Shown one piece after another: positions 1 through 9,248 of a stretch of 64,000 nt of DNA (positions are counted from its first letter, which is position 1; each line of letters starts with the position of its first letter). The notes beneath the pieces were generated by a model. That model saw only the letters and a list, made by a program, of their open reading frames with translations, had not been told where the DNA came from and made no database searches. The stretch is from Pseudoalteromonas phenolica (GTDB taxonomy: Bacteria; Pseudomonadota; Gammaproteobacteria; Enterobacterales; Alteromonadaceae): NCBI RefSeq assembly GCF_005876835.1, contig NZ_PPSW01000014.1, positions 203,056-267,055 on the forward strand, given 5' to 3'. Position numbers and translations under genes: made by a program.

Positions 1-1
1 C

Positions 2-526
2 AAAATAAACCCGCAAACAGCTGAAGCAGAGCTTGTGATGGAAGGACCAGAGCATATTGCGGATCTAACTTATGTGTCTGAATGTGGTAACCCGCTGCTT
101 ACTATTGCCGATGAGTTTCAACAAGAAGTAAATGCGGCTAAAGCATTTTGGGAAGAGCAAAATATTGGCGGTGCGGCTGCAAACGTCACCTCATTTAAGG
201 ACGGCTCTTTTAACTTTAACGAAAGTGGCTATTTAGTTGAGAGTAAAGACAGGCTAAACAAACACAACAAAAATACCAAAAAGCCGAACTCAAACCGCTG
301 TGCCAGACTTTGGAATAACTTGCTAGATCATAAATATACTCTAAACCGCTCTGGCGCAGGCCGTAAGAAATCTAATGGCGATACTAAATGGTATCACTCT
401 ACTGCAGATGGCGCTTTCAAAGTATCTAAAGCCAAAAAAGGGGTATGTACTTATACTCTCAATGACAACGACAACCTTAAATTAAACTATGACTCTAATA
501 CTGGCCTAGTGAGCATAGCTAAGTAA
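2..526 (+). CDS. C-terminal part of a pilin/pseudopilin-like protein (5' end outside window)
   Basis: The reading frame is open to the left edge, so this is the 3' part of a longer gene. The visible part (about 174 residues) has no N-terminal pilin signal. It does show a layout I associate with MSHA-type pseudopilins such as MshB: an amphipathic stretch with AFWEEQ, a Cys followed by an aromatic/Leu motif (RCARLWNNLL), a second Cys in CTYTL, and a C-terminal Y-D-x-N-x-G-x-V-x-I strand. The assignment is by pattern only. Other secreted or phage-tail-like proteins are possible. A terminator-like hairpin follows the stop. Confidence 0.5.
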   Translation, partial: KINPQTAEAELVMEGPEHIADLTYVSECGNPLLTIADEFQQEVNAAKAFWEEQNIGGAAANVTSFKDGSFNFNESGYLVESKDRLNKHNKNTKKPNSNRCARLWNNLLDHKYTLNRSGAGRKKSNGDTKWYHSTADGAFKVSKAKKGVCTYTLNDNDNLKLNYDSNTGLVSIAK

Positions 527-540
527 ATTTATGACTTTAA

Positions 541-592
541 AGCCCCAAAGTTAACGCGATATTTTTCGTTCAATTTTGGGGTTTTAAATTTA
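541..592 (+). terminator. Rho-independent terminator after the pilin-like gene
   Basis: An AAGCCCCAAA arm pairs with TTTGGGGTTT across a loop of about 25 nt and is followed by TTTTAAATTT. It lies 15 bases after the stop codon at 526. Confidence 0.6.
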
Positions 593-728
593 AGCTTGGC
601 TATCAGTTTTTATAAGAAACCTGTTTAATGGGTTACTTTCGATATAAGTGCCCTACTCTTCAACGCTTAAATATTCACATCTAGATTAAATTCAATTAAA
701 GTAGCGCTGTCTAACCATTGAGAACTTT

Positions 729-1112
729 ATGTTTAAGCCACTTTCAAAAGTCTTCGTGACACTTGTTATTTTGATTGCCTTTATTGGGCAAGCATCGGCT
801 TATAGCTTTATGCCCTCATTTGAGATCTCATCAATACATTCAGCACAATCACAATCAAGCAATTCAATTGATAGCGTCTCGAATTTATCTCTAAGCTCAA
901 ACAGTGACACTGAAGATGATTGCTGCGAAGTAGACTGCTGCGAATCCGAATGTATTTGCCCTGCAAATGCCTGTGCTGCCTTTATATTTGTCAGTAGCCT
1001 TGGCTACTCTCAGCCAATGATGCGTTTTACAGAGTCTATTGTGAACTCGCATTTAAATATGCCAAATAATATTGTCGAGTCGTTATACCGCCCCCCCATT
1101 TTTACCTCTTAG
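729..1112 (+). CDS. Small secreted Cys-rich peptide, possible metal-binding (CopL/DUF2946-like layout)
   Basis: A 127-residue protein with a signal peptide (about residues 1-24, ending QASA). A Ser-rich linker follows, then an acidic Cys cluster (DCCEVDCCESECICPANAC, about residues 63-81) with eight Cys. It ends in a PPIFTS-type tail similar in layout to small CopL/DUF2946 proteins that accompany copper or other metal genes. The Cys cluster and export signal are seen directly; metal binding is inferred. It lies 104 bases before a TonB-dependent receptor whose N-terminus is His-rich, which supports a shared metal role. Family membership is uncertain. Confidence 0.65.
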   Translation: MFKPLSKVFVTLVILIAFIGQASAYSFMPSFEISSIHSAQSQSSNSIDSVSNLSLSSNSDTEDDCCEVDCCESECICPANACAAFIFVSSLGYSQPMMRFTESIVNSHLNMPNNIVESLYRPPIFTS

Positions 1113-1146
1113 GGCAGATCCGCCCAAAACACTCCTATTCAGAATA

Positions 1147-1158
1147 ATACCAATCCGC
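1147..1158. repeat. Copy of a 12-base dispersed repeat end (ATACCAATCCGC)
   Basis: This 12-mer is the exact reverse complement of the right end of the MITE-like element at 23369-23531 (GCGGATTGGTAT). It may be a solo end or remnant of the same repeat family. Chance identity cannot be excluded. Confidence 0.4.
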
Positions 1159-1173
1159 AATAACACTTAATCA

Positions 1174-1196
1174 ATGACAGCTGAACATACTGTCAT
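1174..1196. promoter_or_regulatory. Inverted repeat ATGACAG-N9-CTGTCAT upstream of the TonB receptor
   Basis: A perfect 7-base inverted repeat with a 9-base spacer, ending 20 bases before the receptor start codon. It could be an operator for a dimeric regulator or a hairpin in the leader. No regulator was matched to it. Confidence 0.45.
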
Positions 1197-1216
1197 GTGT
1201 ACACTTTGAGGTAAAA

Positions 1217-3196
1217 ATGCAATTTAAACTTTCTAAACTGGCTTTGTCTGTATTTCTATTTTCACCCCTTTCTTCATATGCTGGCGGGCATGAAGAACAT
1301 GAGCACGACCATCATGGTCATGAAAAAAAAGCCATAGAAAAAATTCAGGTCACCGCATCAAGACTAGGTCGCATAGTCACAGAATCGGCAACTCGTACCG
1401 AAGTCATTATTGGTGAAGAAGTTCAAGAAAAGGCGTTAATGCGCCCTGGTAATATTTCTATGCTCGTCGCTGAAACCGGTGGTGTACGAGTCCAAAATAC
1501 CTCTCCAGCACTGGGCAGTGCTAACATTCGCTTGCAAGGTTTATATGGTCGCTATACTCAGTTACTGAGTGATGGCCTGCCACTTTATGGCGGACAAACC
1601 GCTTCTATCGGGCTACTGCAGATCCCCCCTACCGACTTAGCCAGTGTTGAAATTATCAAAGGTTCTGCATCGTCTATGTATGGCGGCTCTGCACTGGGTG
1701 GTGTGATTAATCTGATCTCTCGTACGCCTTCGGATGAATTCGAGGGTGAAGTATTATTAAATGCAACATCAAAAAATGGTCAAGATGTTACCGCCTATTT
1801 AGCCGCGCCTGTTTCTGAGTCAATGGGCGCTTCAATTACCGCAGGTGCACATCATCAAGAAGAACAGGACTTAGACGATGACGGCTGGCTCGATATGGCC
1901 TATTACGAAAGAGCAACAGTGCGACCACGTATATATTGGTCAGGTGAAAATGGCGCTAATTTGTATATGACCATGGGCGCCATGAAAGAGCGCAGAAATG
2001 GGGGGACCGCTGAAGGAGCACTTATGCCAGACGGTCAACCATTTGTGCAAAATCAGGATTCTTTGCGTCTCGATGGCGGTTTGATATTCGAGCAACCTTT
2101 AAATGACACTCTAAACTTAAATGTGCGTGGTTCATTGATGCAACAAGAGCATGAACACCAATATGGACGTGTGTTGGAAGATGACAAGCATAACAGCTAC
2201 TTAGTTGAATCTTCAGTCACAGGCTTCACCAACAAGACAGCCTGGATTGTGGGTCTTGCGTATCAACAAGAGCAATTCGAGTCAGAACAGTACAATGAAT
2301 TCGATTATACATTCGAAGTGACTGGTTTATTCTCACAGCTTGATTATGACGCGACTGACGAATTGGCGTTGTCTCTAAGCGCCAGAACAGATTGGCACAG
2401 CGAATATGGCACTCAATTTAGCCCGAGAGTCTCAGCACTATATAAACCAGAAAATTGGTCCGTGCGTGGCTCTTTCGGTCAAGGTTACTATGCGCCAACA
2501 CCTTTCATCGAGGATATTGAAGACGCAGGTCTGTCACGATTAGCACCACTAGACAACCTAGAAGAAGAAACAGCCACCACTGCGTCTGTTGATTTTAGCT
2601 ATACCGTCGATAGCATTGAAACAAGCCTGACACTGTTTGCGTCTGACATCGATAATGTCACTGAATTAGAAGAAATGAACTGTATCGGCTGTGACAAAAC
2701 AGTACGCATTGTCAACGCAGCTGGCCAAAGTGAAATCAGAGGTGCCGAACTACTTCTTCGCTTCCGTTGGCATGATATTAAATTCACTACCAGCTATTTA
2801 TACACAGATGCGAGCACGCAAGATGATACAACCGGTTCAATCTCACCTATCGCGCTAACACCCAGACATTCTGCGGGCGCAGTGATCATGTGGGAAGAGC
2901 ATGGTAGTCATCTACTTGGTTTTGAAGCTTACTACACCGGCACGCAACAGCTCGAAAACAACCCATATCGCGCACAGAGTGACGCCTACTGGCACTTGGG
3001 GCTGTTAGGGCAGATTACATTTGGCAATGTAAGCTGGTTTGTAAATGCTGAGAACCTACTGAATGTTCGTCAAACAAAAGACGACCCTCTGGTTTTACCT
3101 GAGCAATCAGCAAGTGGGCGCTGGACAACCGATATTTGGTCTCGTAATGATGGCTTTACCGTCAATGCAGGTGTTCGAATTCAATTTGGCCATTAA
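1217..3196 (+). CDS. TonB-dependent outer-membrane receptor with His-rich N-terminus
   Basis: A 659-residue outer-membrane receptor. It has a signal peptide (1-22), then a His-rich segment (HEEHEHDHHGH, about 25-35). A plug domain follows (about 45-165; IRLQGLYGRYTQLLSDG and EIIKGSASSMYGGSALGGVINLIS are typical). The rest is a beta-barrel ending in aromatic/His (VRIQFGH). The His-rich leader and the upstream Cys-rich peptide suggest uptake of a metal such as zinc or copper, as in ZnuD-like receptors; the substrate is inferred. The start has a good ribosome binding site (TTGAGG). A loop CIGCDK is present in the barrel. There is no N-terminal signalling domain, so no FecAR-type control is expected. 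Confidence 0.9.
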   Translation: MQFKLSKLALSVFLFSPLSSYAGGHEEHEHDHHGHEKKAIEKIQVTASRLGRIVTESATRTEVIIGEEVQEKALMRPGNISMLVAETGGVRVQNTSPALGSANIRLQGLYGRYTQLLSDGLPLYGGQTASIGLLQIPPTDLASVEIIKGSASSMYGGSALGGVINLISRTPSDEFEGEVLLNATSKNGQDVTAYLAAPVSESMGASITAGAHHQEEQDLDDDGWLDMAYYERATVRPRIYWSGENGANLYMTMGAMKERRNGGTAEGALMPDGQPFVQNQDSLRLDGGLIFEQPLNDTLNLNVRGSLMQQEHEHQYGRVLEDDKHNSYLVESSVTGFTNKTAWIVGLAYQQEQFESEQYNEFDYTFEVTGLFSQLDYDATDELALSLSARTDWHSEYGTQFSPRVSALYKPENWSVRGSFGQGYYAPTPFIEDIEDAGLSRLAPLDNLEEETATTASVDFSYTVDSIETSLTLFASDIDNVTELEEMNCIGCDKTVRIVNAAGQSEIRGAELLLRFRWHDIKFTTSYLYTDASTQDDTTGSISPIALTPRHSAGAVIMWEEHGSHLLGFEAYYTGTQQLENNPYRAQSDAYWHLGLLGQITFGNVSWFVNAENLLNVRQTKDDPLVLPEQSASGRWTTDIWSRNDGFTVNAGVRIQFGH

Positions 3197-3246
3197 TACT
3201 CGCCTTCACTAATGCTTAGTCAAAAGGCTTAGTCAAAAGTCTAGGT

Positions 3247-3286
3247 AACGCATTACTCGATATAAAGTCAATTCGGGTAATGCGTT
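3247..3286. terminator. Terminator-like hairpin between convergent genes
   Basis: AACGCATTAC pairs perfectly with GTAATGCGTT (10 bp) across about 20 nt. The right arm touches the stop codon of the minus-strand dioxygenase gene. U-tracts are weak on both sides. Confidence 0.5.
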
Positions 3287-4089
3287 CATTTGTACCATGC
3301 AAACATGGTCGAGTTTCGATTCAAAATCTTAACGTCTAACTGCTCATCAGCAGCACTATAAGCTAACCCATAACACACATGCAGTGGCATCAAATGCTCT
3401 TCGCGAGGATGACAAAACCTTGCATGAGGTGCATTTGCCCAATCTAAGAGTCGGCTTGCTCGATTACTTTCATCAAGTGTTTTATTACTTACTGTGTCTC
3501 TGAGCCAAGTCTCAAATGCCAAATTTTTTTCATCAACTTCTCTGTCACCTTGCGAGAAAAAAGCACGCATATTATGAAAAGAGAACCCAGAACCAATCAC
3601 TAATAAATTGTCATACTCTAGTGACTGTAGTGCTTTACCAATATTGAGGTGTAAGCTCGGCTCTAAACTCTTCGCCAATGATAGCTGCACACAGGGAATG
3701 TCACCCTCTGGAAACATGATTTTCAAGGGGATAAACATGCCATGGTCAAAGCCGCGTTGCGCATCGAGTTGATGTTCAATACCCGCTTGCGCTAGCGCCT
3801 TTGCCACTTCAGATGCTAACTTAGGCGAGCCAGCACATGGATACTGAATGTTATATGCCGCTTCAGGAAAACCAGTGTAGTCATAAATGAGCTCTGGTAA
3901 CTCTGAAGAGGTAATTGTCGGCACAGCCTCTTCCCAGTGGGCGCTTATCAACAAAATAGCACTTGGCTTTTCAATACTTTTCGCCAGTTTCTCTAGTGTA
4001 TTTACCATTTCTGTGTGGCTAGGGTCGCCCAATAAAGGCATCGGTCCCCCGCCGTGAGAGATAAAAAATGCATTGTGTTTTGTCGTCAT
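3286..4089 (-). CDS. ygiD: DODA-type extradiol aromatic ring-opening dioxygenase (YgiD family)
   Basis: A 267-residue class III extradiol dioxygenase of the LigB/DODA family; E. coli YgiD is reported to open 4,5-DOPA. Seen in the sequence: the N-terminal SHGGGPMPLL motif with H12, SAHWEE with H51, FDHGMFIPL with H116, and a C-terminal HPREEHLMPLHV block. These fit the metal-binding and acid-base His of the family. Length is normal. The gene is convergent with the TonB receptor and followed upstream by yceI on the same strand. The natural substrate here is unknown. Confidence 0.88.
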   Translation of the reverse strand: MTTKHNAFFISHGGGPMPLLGDPSHTEMVNTLEKLAKSIEKPSAILLISAHWEEAVPTITSSELPELIYDYTGFPEAAYNIQYPCAGSPKLASEVAKALAQAGIEHQLDAQRGFDHGMFIPLKIMFPEGDIPCVQLSLAKSLEPSLHLNIGKALQSLEYDNLLVIGSGFSFHNMRAFFSQGDREVDEKNLAFETWLRDTVSNKTLDESNRASRLLDWANAPHARFCHPREEHLMPLHVCYGLAYSAADEQLDVKILNRNSTMFAWYK

Positions 4090-4181
4090 AGCGCACCACC
4101 AAGATTAATAACTAAGCACTAACAGTAAAGTGCGTTTTATATCAATCCTCTTAATTAACTGATCAATTTTGAGGATGGGTA

Positions 4182-4745
4182 TTACTTACGAATACCTTCA
4201 ACATGCAAGTCGAGCATCACGGTTGTTGGACCTAGCACTTCTTTCATACCATAGTCTGCTAAACGAATTTCAGTGGTACCAGAGAAACCAGCTCGGTAAC
4301 CGCCCCAAGGATCTTTACCTTCACCAATTTTTTGCGCATCAATGACAATATTCTTAGTCGTTCCATGCAATGTGAATGCGCCCTTAACTTCTAGTTTGCC
4401 ATTACCTTTATCGATAATTTTGCTGCTTACAAATTTCGCAGTTGGGAATTTCCCAACATTTAAAAAGTCACCACCTCGAAGGTGTTTATCACGCTCAGCA
4501 TGATTTGAATCGATACTCGTAGTATCAATATTCACTTCAATTTGTGCGTTGTCATAACTTTTACCATCGTAGTTAAAAGAACCTTCAAATGTGTTAAAAC
4601 GACCCGTTAACCAAGACACACCTAAATGCGATGTTTTAAAGTTAATAAAGGCATGTGCTCCTTTGGTATCAATCTCGTATTCAGCAGCACTTGCCGTTGT
4701 TGATAACGCACCTAGAAACGCTGCAGTTAAAATAAGCTTTTTCAT
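4182..4745 (-). CDS. yceI: YceI family periplasmic lipid-binding-like protein
   Basis: 187 residues with a signal peptide (MKKLILTAAFLGALSTTASA) and the YceI fold motifs: YEIDTKGAHAFINFKTSHLG near the mature N-terminus, SNHAERDKHLRGGDFLNVGKFP in the middle and TLHGTTK. YceI relatives bind polyprenyl-type lipids in a barrel. The start at 4745 was preferred to an upstream in-frame start because AGGAG lies just before it and the signal peptide begins there. It follows the cytochrome b561 gene on the same strand, the same pairing as yceJ-yceI in E. coli. Confidence 0.92.
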   Translation of the reverse strand: MKKLILTAAFLGALSTTASAAEYEIDTKGAHAFINFKTSHLGVSWLTGRFNTFEGSFNYDGKSYDNAQIEVNIDTTSIDSNHAERDKHLRGGDFLNVGKFPTAKFVSSKIIDKGNGKLEVKGAFTLHGTTKNIVIDAQKIGEGKDPWGGYRAGFSGTTEIRLADYGMKEVLGPTTVMLDLHVEGIRK

Positions 4746-4833
4746 TGTAATCTCCTGTTTAGAAGCCAAAATATTTAATAAGTTAAGGTGAAGGCACCTA
4801 CTTGTTTTAAAACACTTACTTTTGTGAAGTGTC

Positions 4834-5361
4834 TTAAAGCATGCGCTTCAATGTATTGTCTTTATCTATGAAATGATGTTTGAGTGCAGCTAGTGCGTGT
4901 AAAAGAACTAACCCCATCAAACCATAAGCACTGAATTTATGAATGAGTCCGGAGGTATCTGCTTGTTGCACAAATAACTCACCAAAGCTTGGCAACACAA
5001 ACCAATTAAACACTTCAATGCCGCGACCGTCTGCTGTCGAGATTAAGTAGCCACTGACACAAATCACAACAATCAGCAGGTATAAAACGGTATGCGCAGC
5101 TTTTGCCATAAATTGCTCAAATGCGTTACCCACAGCATCTGGACTCATGTTATTTGCTTTCCAACATAGCCTTAACAGGGTCAATAGCAGTAAAAGTACA
5201 CCGACACTTTTATGAATAAATGGTGCTGTTCTGTACCAATCACTGTAATAATTCAGCTCTACCATCCACCAGCCGGACGCAAACATGCCTATGACGACCA
5301 CTGCAGAAACCCAGTGCAGGCTTTTAGCTATCCAACCATAGTTTTGTGTCGTGTTTTTCAT
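4834..5361 (-). CDS. yceJ: Cytochrome b561 (YceJ-like)
   Basis: A 175-residue inner-membrane di-haem cytochrome b561 with four predicted helices. Candidate haem ligands are H16 (KSLHW), H50 (FIHKS) and His in the C-terminal helices (LIHKFSAYGLMGLVLLHALAALKHH). It probably moves electrons between the quinone pool and a periplasmic partner. It is upstream of yceI, likely in one operon, and divergent from a LysR regulator that may control both. Confidence 0.92.
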   Translation of the reverse strand: MKNTTQNYGWIAKSLHWVSAVVVIGMFASGWWMVELNYYSDWYRTAPFIHKSVGVLLLLLTLLRLCWKANNMSPDAVGNAFEQFMAKAAHTVLYLLIVVICVSGYLISTADGRGIEVFNWFVLPSFGELFVQQADTSGLIHKFSAYGLMGLVLLHALAALKHHFIDKDNTLKRML

Positions 5362-5512
5362 TCAAAACCTCATTCGTTTGTTAACTCAATCAACAAACCT
5401 CTTTTTCAATGCTCGCTATATTACTATTACGATTTTTTATGATTAAGTAGAGCTATGTTGTATTATTTACAACGTTTCGTTGATAGTGGGTTGTTATTTG
5501 AGGGTTGTGATA

Positions 5513-6421
5513 ATGATTAAAATTGAATTGCTCAAAGTGTTTTTAAGCGTTGCAGATGAAGGCAGTTTTACCAAAGCGGCTGAAAAATTAGAGATGTCGA
5601 ATCAACTGGTAAGCAAATACATTTCGAAGCTTGAAACACACCTTAATGCCCGCCTGTTCAATCGAACGACCCGTAAAGTAAGCCTCACGGAAGCGGGCGA
5701 AAAGTGCCGCCAACATGCGAAACAAATATTAGAAAATGTAGATAACTTAGAAGCACAATTTGGTGAGCTGCAAACAACAGTCACAGGTACTTTGAATATC
5801 AGTGCGCCCGTTTCATTTTCGACTTTACATCTATCAAAATTCATCAGTGTATTTAGAAAAAAGTACCCTGAAATAGAGCTCAACATTCAGCTTAACGACC
5901 GTAAAGTTGATGTGATCGAAGAAGGTTTTGACGTTGCGCTACGAATTGGTCAATTGCAAAGCTCTTCTTTGGTTGCGAAGAAAATAGCGCCTGTACGCTT
6001 GGTCTTATGCGCTTCTCCTGAATACTTAATACATAATGGCACGCCTTCGCACCCGAGCGAGCTCAACCCTAAGCACTTTTTGCATTACAGTTACTCTAGC
6101 TATGACAAAACCGACAACCTACTTTTAAATACCCTAAAATCAATAAGCCAAAACAAACACCCCACTATTATCTCGAATAACGGTGAGCTGCTGATGGCCG
6201 CCGCCATCGCCGGAGAAGGCTATTTGGTGCAACCCACGTTCATCGCAGGTCACGCACTCAAAAAAGGAGATTTGCAAATATTCTTAGAAAACTATGAACC
6301 TGAGCCCATTGCGTTATATGCAGTTTATCCGCACCGTAAACTGCTCTCTTCGAAAGTAAGAGTCTTTATTGACGAGCTCAGTGATTTTTTTGGTGAAAAG
6401 CCGTATTGGGACGAGTTTTAA
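5513..6421 (+). CDS. LysR family transcriptional regulator
   Basis: 302 residues. The N-terminal winged helix-turn-helix (about 1-60) contains FTKAAEKLEMSNQLVSKYISKLE. The LysR effector domain follows from about residue 90 (GTLNISAPVSF..., EGFDVALRIG). It is of the CrgA/DmlR-like subtype that keeps the RFNRTTRKVSLT turn. The start at 5513 has GAGGG 8 bases upstream and begins MIKIELLKVF, the usual family start. It is divergent from yceJ-yceI, so these are the likely targets (inference from arrangement). Confidence 0.92.
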   Translation: MIKIELLKVFLSVADEGSFTKAAEKLEMSNQLVSKYISKLETHLNARLFNRTTRKVSLTEAGEKCRQHAKQILENVDNLEAQFGELQTTVTGTLNISAPVSFSTLHLSKFISVFRKKYPEIELNIQLNDRKVDVIEEGFDVALRIGQLQSSSLVAKKIAPVRLVLCASPEYLIHNGTPSHPSELNPKHFLHYSYSSYDKTDNLLLNTLKSISQNKHPTIISNNGELLMAAAIAGEGYLVQPTFIAGHALKKGDLQIFLENYEPEPIALYAVYPHRKLLSSKVRVFIDELSDFFGEKPYWDEF

Positions 6422-6445
6422 AACATTAATACACTTAGCTGCTTG

Positions 6446-6952
6446 CTAAATGTATTTACGCAATACTTCTTTGATAAACGGCCACTTTTCTCTTGTATAA
6501 CGTTCTCTGTCTTCATGGTGAGCTTCTGCGAGCTTAAACTTTAACGCTTGGTAGGCTTTTGCGATGTCAGGGTTATTTCGCAAACTATCTCGAAATTGAA
6601 TACGCTCTTTCCAAAGAGGGCTTTGAAATGGGATCAAATGTAAGTGATGAGTGCGCACTTCGGGCGTAGGTTTGCAAAACCAATGCATCACATCTGCTTT
6701 ATAAGGGTAATAGCAATAACCAGATTGCTCTAATTCTTTTATCGCCGGCTGCGAAGCGTCTAACGATTTAACCCCAACCATAATATCAATAATGGGTTTA
6801 GCCGCTAACCCTTCAACAGACGTGCTACCAACATGCTCTATTGAGCCATGTAGCCAAGGTGAAATAACTGATTGTAACAACGCTTTTTCAGCTTCAAACA
6901 TCTCGAACCAGTGTGGACTAAACTCAACTATCTCTATCTTTGCATCAGCCAT
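6446..6952 (-). CDS. GrpB family protein (nucleotidyltransferase fold)
   Basis: 168 residues matching the GrpB/UPF0157 family: VEFSPHWFEMFEAEK at the N-terminus, EHVGSTSVEGLAAKPIIDIMV with the nucleotidyltransferase-like G-S and D-x-D-like elements, and THHLHLIP. Its molecular role is not established. The gene is 24 bases from the convergent lysR stop and is followed upstream by an unrelated hypothetical gene on the same strand. Confidence 0.88.
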   Translation of the reverse strand: MADAKIEIVEFSPHWFEMFEAEKALLQSVISPWLHGSIEHVGSTSVEGLAAKPIIDIMVGVKSLDASQPAIKELEQSGYCYYPYKADVMHWFCKPTPEVRTHHLHLIPFQSPLWKERIQFRDSLRNNPDIAKAYQALKFKLAEAHHEDRERYTREKWPFIKEVLRKYI

Positions 6953-6991
6953 CTATATTCTTAATCATATTCTGTTGTAACACTAACTTAC

Positions 6992-7900
6992 TTAATCTTG
7001 GCTTGCTTCAAACATAAGCTTCAACCATCTTATGTCTTCAGGTCCAAGCTCTGCTTGTTTATGTAAATGTGGTGCCGCCACAACCTCTTTGTAAACGTGC
7101 GTAATGGCAACTTGAGTGAGCTCACGCCAATGCTCATTCTTTAAAGCTGGGATCGATAAGGTCGATAAGTCAAAATCTAAAAGAGGATCATGCTCACTTT
7201 CAGTTGTCTCAAGCGCAAGTTCCAGCTCTTGCAAAATAGGGTTAATAACTTGAATTGCACTCGATTCTTCAAATTGTTTAATCACATTTTTTTGCGCTTC
7301 TTCAATCTCTTTATTCAGTTGATAAGCCGATAATTTTTCACCCGTTAAACGTAATCCATATTTGCTTAGCAGCCCTGTCACGCTAGGTAGCATTGCTTTG
7401 GCAGCAATACCAGCGCCAACAAGTGGATTCACTAAAGCAGCAAGCCCACCAACCAATAACATGCCATAAGTTAGCTTTTTGTCTAACGCATCAATTTCAT
7501 TTGCAAGAGACTCTAAAGAATGCGGAGTTTCTAAGCTGCGCTCTCGAACAATATCACCAACACTGCTTAACATATATTCGCGTAACTGATGCTCTGCATG
7601 TTCATTTGGAAAGTGAAATACCCGCCTTTTTGGTAAATTATTCACTTCCGGCACACCCTTCGGTAAGCATCTCATGGTGTGAAGTGCAAACTGATGCTCT
7701 GACAATTTAAATGGAATAACAAAATAGTGCTTTTCGTCGTAATCAATGTGAACATCACTGTCTGTTCTTTCTAATGAGACCCAAATCGGCAGACCATTAA
7801 TTTTGTCTTTAACTATCGAAAAACCTGAAGCTATGTCATCTGAAATTTTTGCAGAGGCGGACTTTAGCGTTTCTAATCCTTTATTTAAAACATCTTTCAT
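6992..7900 (-). CDS. Hypothetical protein, 302 residues, glycine-rich hydrophobic core
   Basis: I do not recognise this protein. It has an amphipathic N-terminus, an alpha/beta region with aromatic strands (HYFVIPFKLSEHQFALHTMRCLP), and a glycine/alanine-rich hydrophobic segment (about 145-175; LTYGMLLVGGLAALVNPLVGAGIAAK) that could insert in or sit on a membrane. A long charged helical C-terminal half follows. There is no signal peptide. Upstream it is divergent from a ToxR-like regulator with 223 bases between them. Confidence 0.8.
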   Translation of the reverse strand: MKDVLNKGLETLKSASAKISDDIASGFSIVKDKINGLPIWVSLERTDSDVHIDYDEKHYFVIPFKLSEHQFALHTMRCLPKGVPEVNNLPKRRVFHFPNEHAEHQLREYMLSSVGDIVRERSLETPHSLESLANEIDALDKKLTYGMLLVGGLAALVNPLVGAGIAAKAMLPSVTGLLSKYGLRLTGEKLSAYQLNKEIEEAQKNVIKQFEESSAIQVINPILQELELALETTESEHDPLLDFDLSTLSIPALKNEHWRELTQVAITHVYKEVVAAPHLHKQAELGPEDIRWLKLMFEASQD

Positions 7901-8123
7901 ACTGTCATATTCTTACTGTCGGGTTCGTTAAATTGAACAGAAAACCTCAAAAAAACAATAGATTTATTTCATTGTAATTGAAATACATAAATGAGAACCT
8001 GCGCATAATTACATATGGTAAATGCAAAGCCCAATTTAAATGACTTTTAGAAGCTCTACCAACTTGCTCACACATAAATTAAGCATTATAAAGGTCATCT
8101 AACTTGCGAAAAAAGGATAACCC

Positions 8124-9125
8124 GTGGCAACTTTTAAATTTTTAAAATTCACCTTTTGTGATCAAAGCTACCAGTTACGCCACTCAGGTAAACCCATAAA
8201 TATCCGACCTAAGACAGCGCAAGCAATAGAGCTGTTTGTTAATAACCCTCAGACTCTAATCACCAAAGGTGAAATGCATACTGCTTTATGGGGCACTCCG
8301 CAACACCAAGATTATCGCCTTTTTCAGGTGATCAGTGAAATACGCAAGCTTGCGCCCAATAATGACCTTATTCGCACTCAACCTAACCATGGCTATTACT
8401 GGTTAGCTCCTACTGAAAAATTAACAGTAAAAAAATCAAATAAAGTGACACACTATGCCATTGCTGCATGCCTAGCCATTAGTTGTATCACTGCAACAAG
8501 CTTGTTAATTAAAGAAAACAATACGTTTGAGCCTGCTTTACCACCCACTTTTAGCAGTTATACAAATGCAGTAGACGCTTATCGTTCACAAGACTATGCG
8601 ACAGCTCAAAAATGGCTTGAGTTCAGCCTAAAAGAAAACCCATATTCTCAAGAAGCCAAGCTGCTGTTAGCTGAAATAAAATTCAGTCAACAACAGCTAG
8701 CCCATGCTAAGCAATTAGCACATGAACTCGTGCTAGAAAATGAATCACAAAGCTATTATCGAGGACAAGCGTTTTCGTTGTTGAGTAGGATCGCCGCAAT
8801 TCAGAATAACTTTAATGATGCGCTAGATTTTGCAATTCAAGGCAAAGAGTCCGCAGAAGCTGGTTTTGCAAGCTGCAGTGCACACATGTTCGAACAGCAA
8901 ATCGCCGCCTTAGTCAATAAACAGCAAGATACACCGCTTAACTCAAAGGCACGACTGCAAATCGACAGTGAACAGGCACTTTCAAATAGCTCTGAAAACA
9001 CAATAGAAAAAAGCGAACATGCGCAACTTTGTAAAGAACTAAAATACTCTGTGACATCAAAACGAGAGTGTAAAAATGTTGAATATACAGCCCAATTAAT
9101 AGGCTTTAGACAATTCATAGCCTAG
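8124..9125 (+). CDS. ToxR/CadC-like membrane-anchored transcriptional regulator with periplasmic TPR-like domain
   Basis: 333 residues. An OmpR/PhoB-type winged helix domain (about 1-95; INIRPKTAQAIELFVNNP, DYRLFQVISEIRKLAP, NHGYYWL) is followed by one membrane helix (about 110-129). A periplasmic part of about 200 residues has TPR-like helices (YRSQDYATAQKWLEFSLKENPYSQEAKLLLAEIKF). The periplasmic part carries three Cys, one mid-domain (FASCSAH) and two near the end (QLCKEL, KRECKN). GTG start with AAGGAT upstream. A DsbC-like gene follows 123 bases downstream on the same strand, so the regulator may sense periplasmic thiol state or a related cue (inference). Confidence 0.88.
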   Translation: MATFKFLKFTFCDQSYQLRHSGKPINIRPKTAQAIELFVNNPQTLITKGEMHTALWGTPQHQDYRLFQVISEIRKLAPNNDLIRTQPNHGYYWLAPTEKLTVKKSNKVTHYAIAACLAISCITATSLLIKENNTFEPALPPTFSSYTNAVDAYRSQDYATAQKWLEFSLKENPYSQEAKLLLAEIKFSQQQLAHAKQLAHELVLENESQSYYRGQAFSLLSRIAAIQNNFNDALDFAIQGKESAEAGFASCSAHMFEQQIAALVNKQQDTPLNSKARLQIDSEQALSNSSENTIEKSEHAQLCKELKYSVTSKRECKNVEYTAQLIGFRQFIA

Positions 9126-9248
9126 GCATAAGTTAATGATAATAATGCTAATATATATAATTATAGAAACTTAGAGGCATTTATACTGACATAAAATGCG
9201 CAGCTCACTTTATAAAGGTATTCACTTATCTAATCTTGTGAGCAGCCA

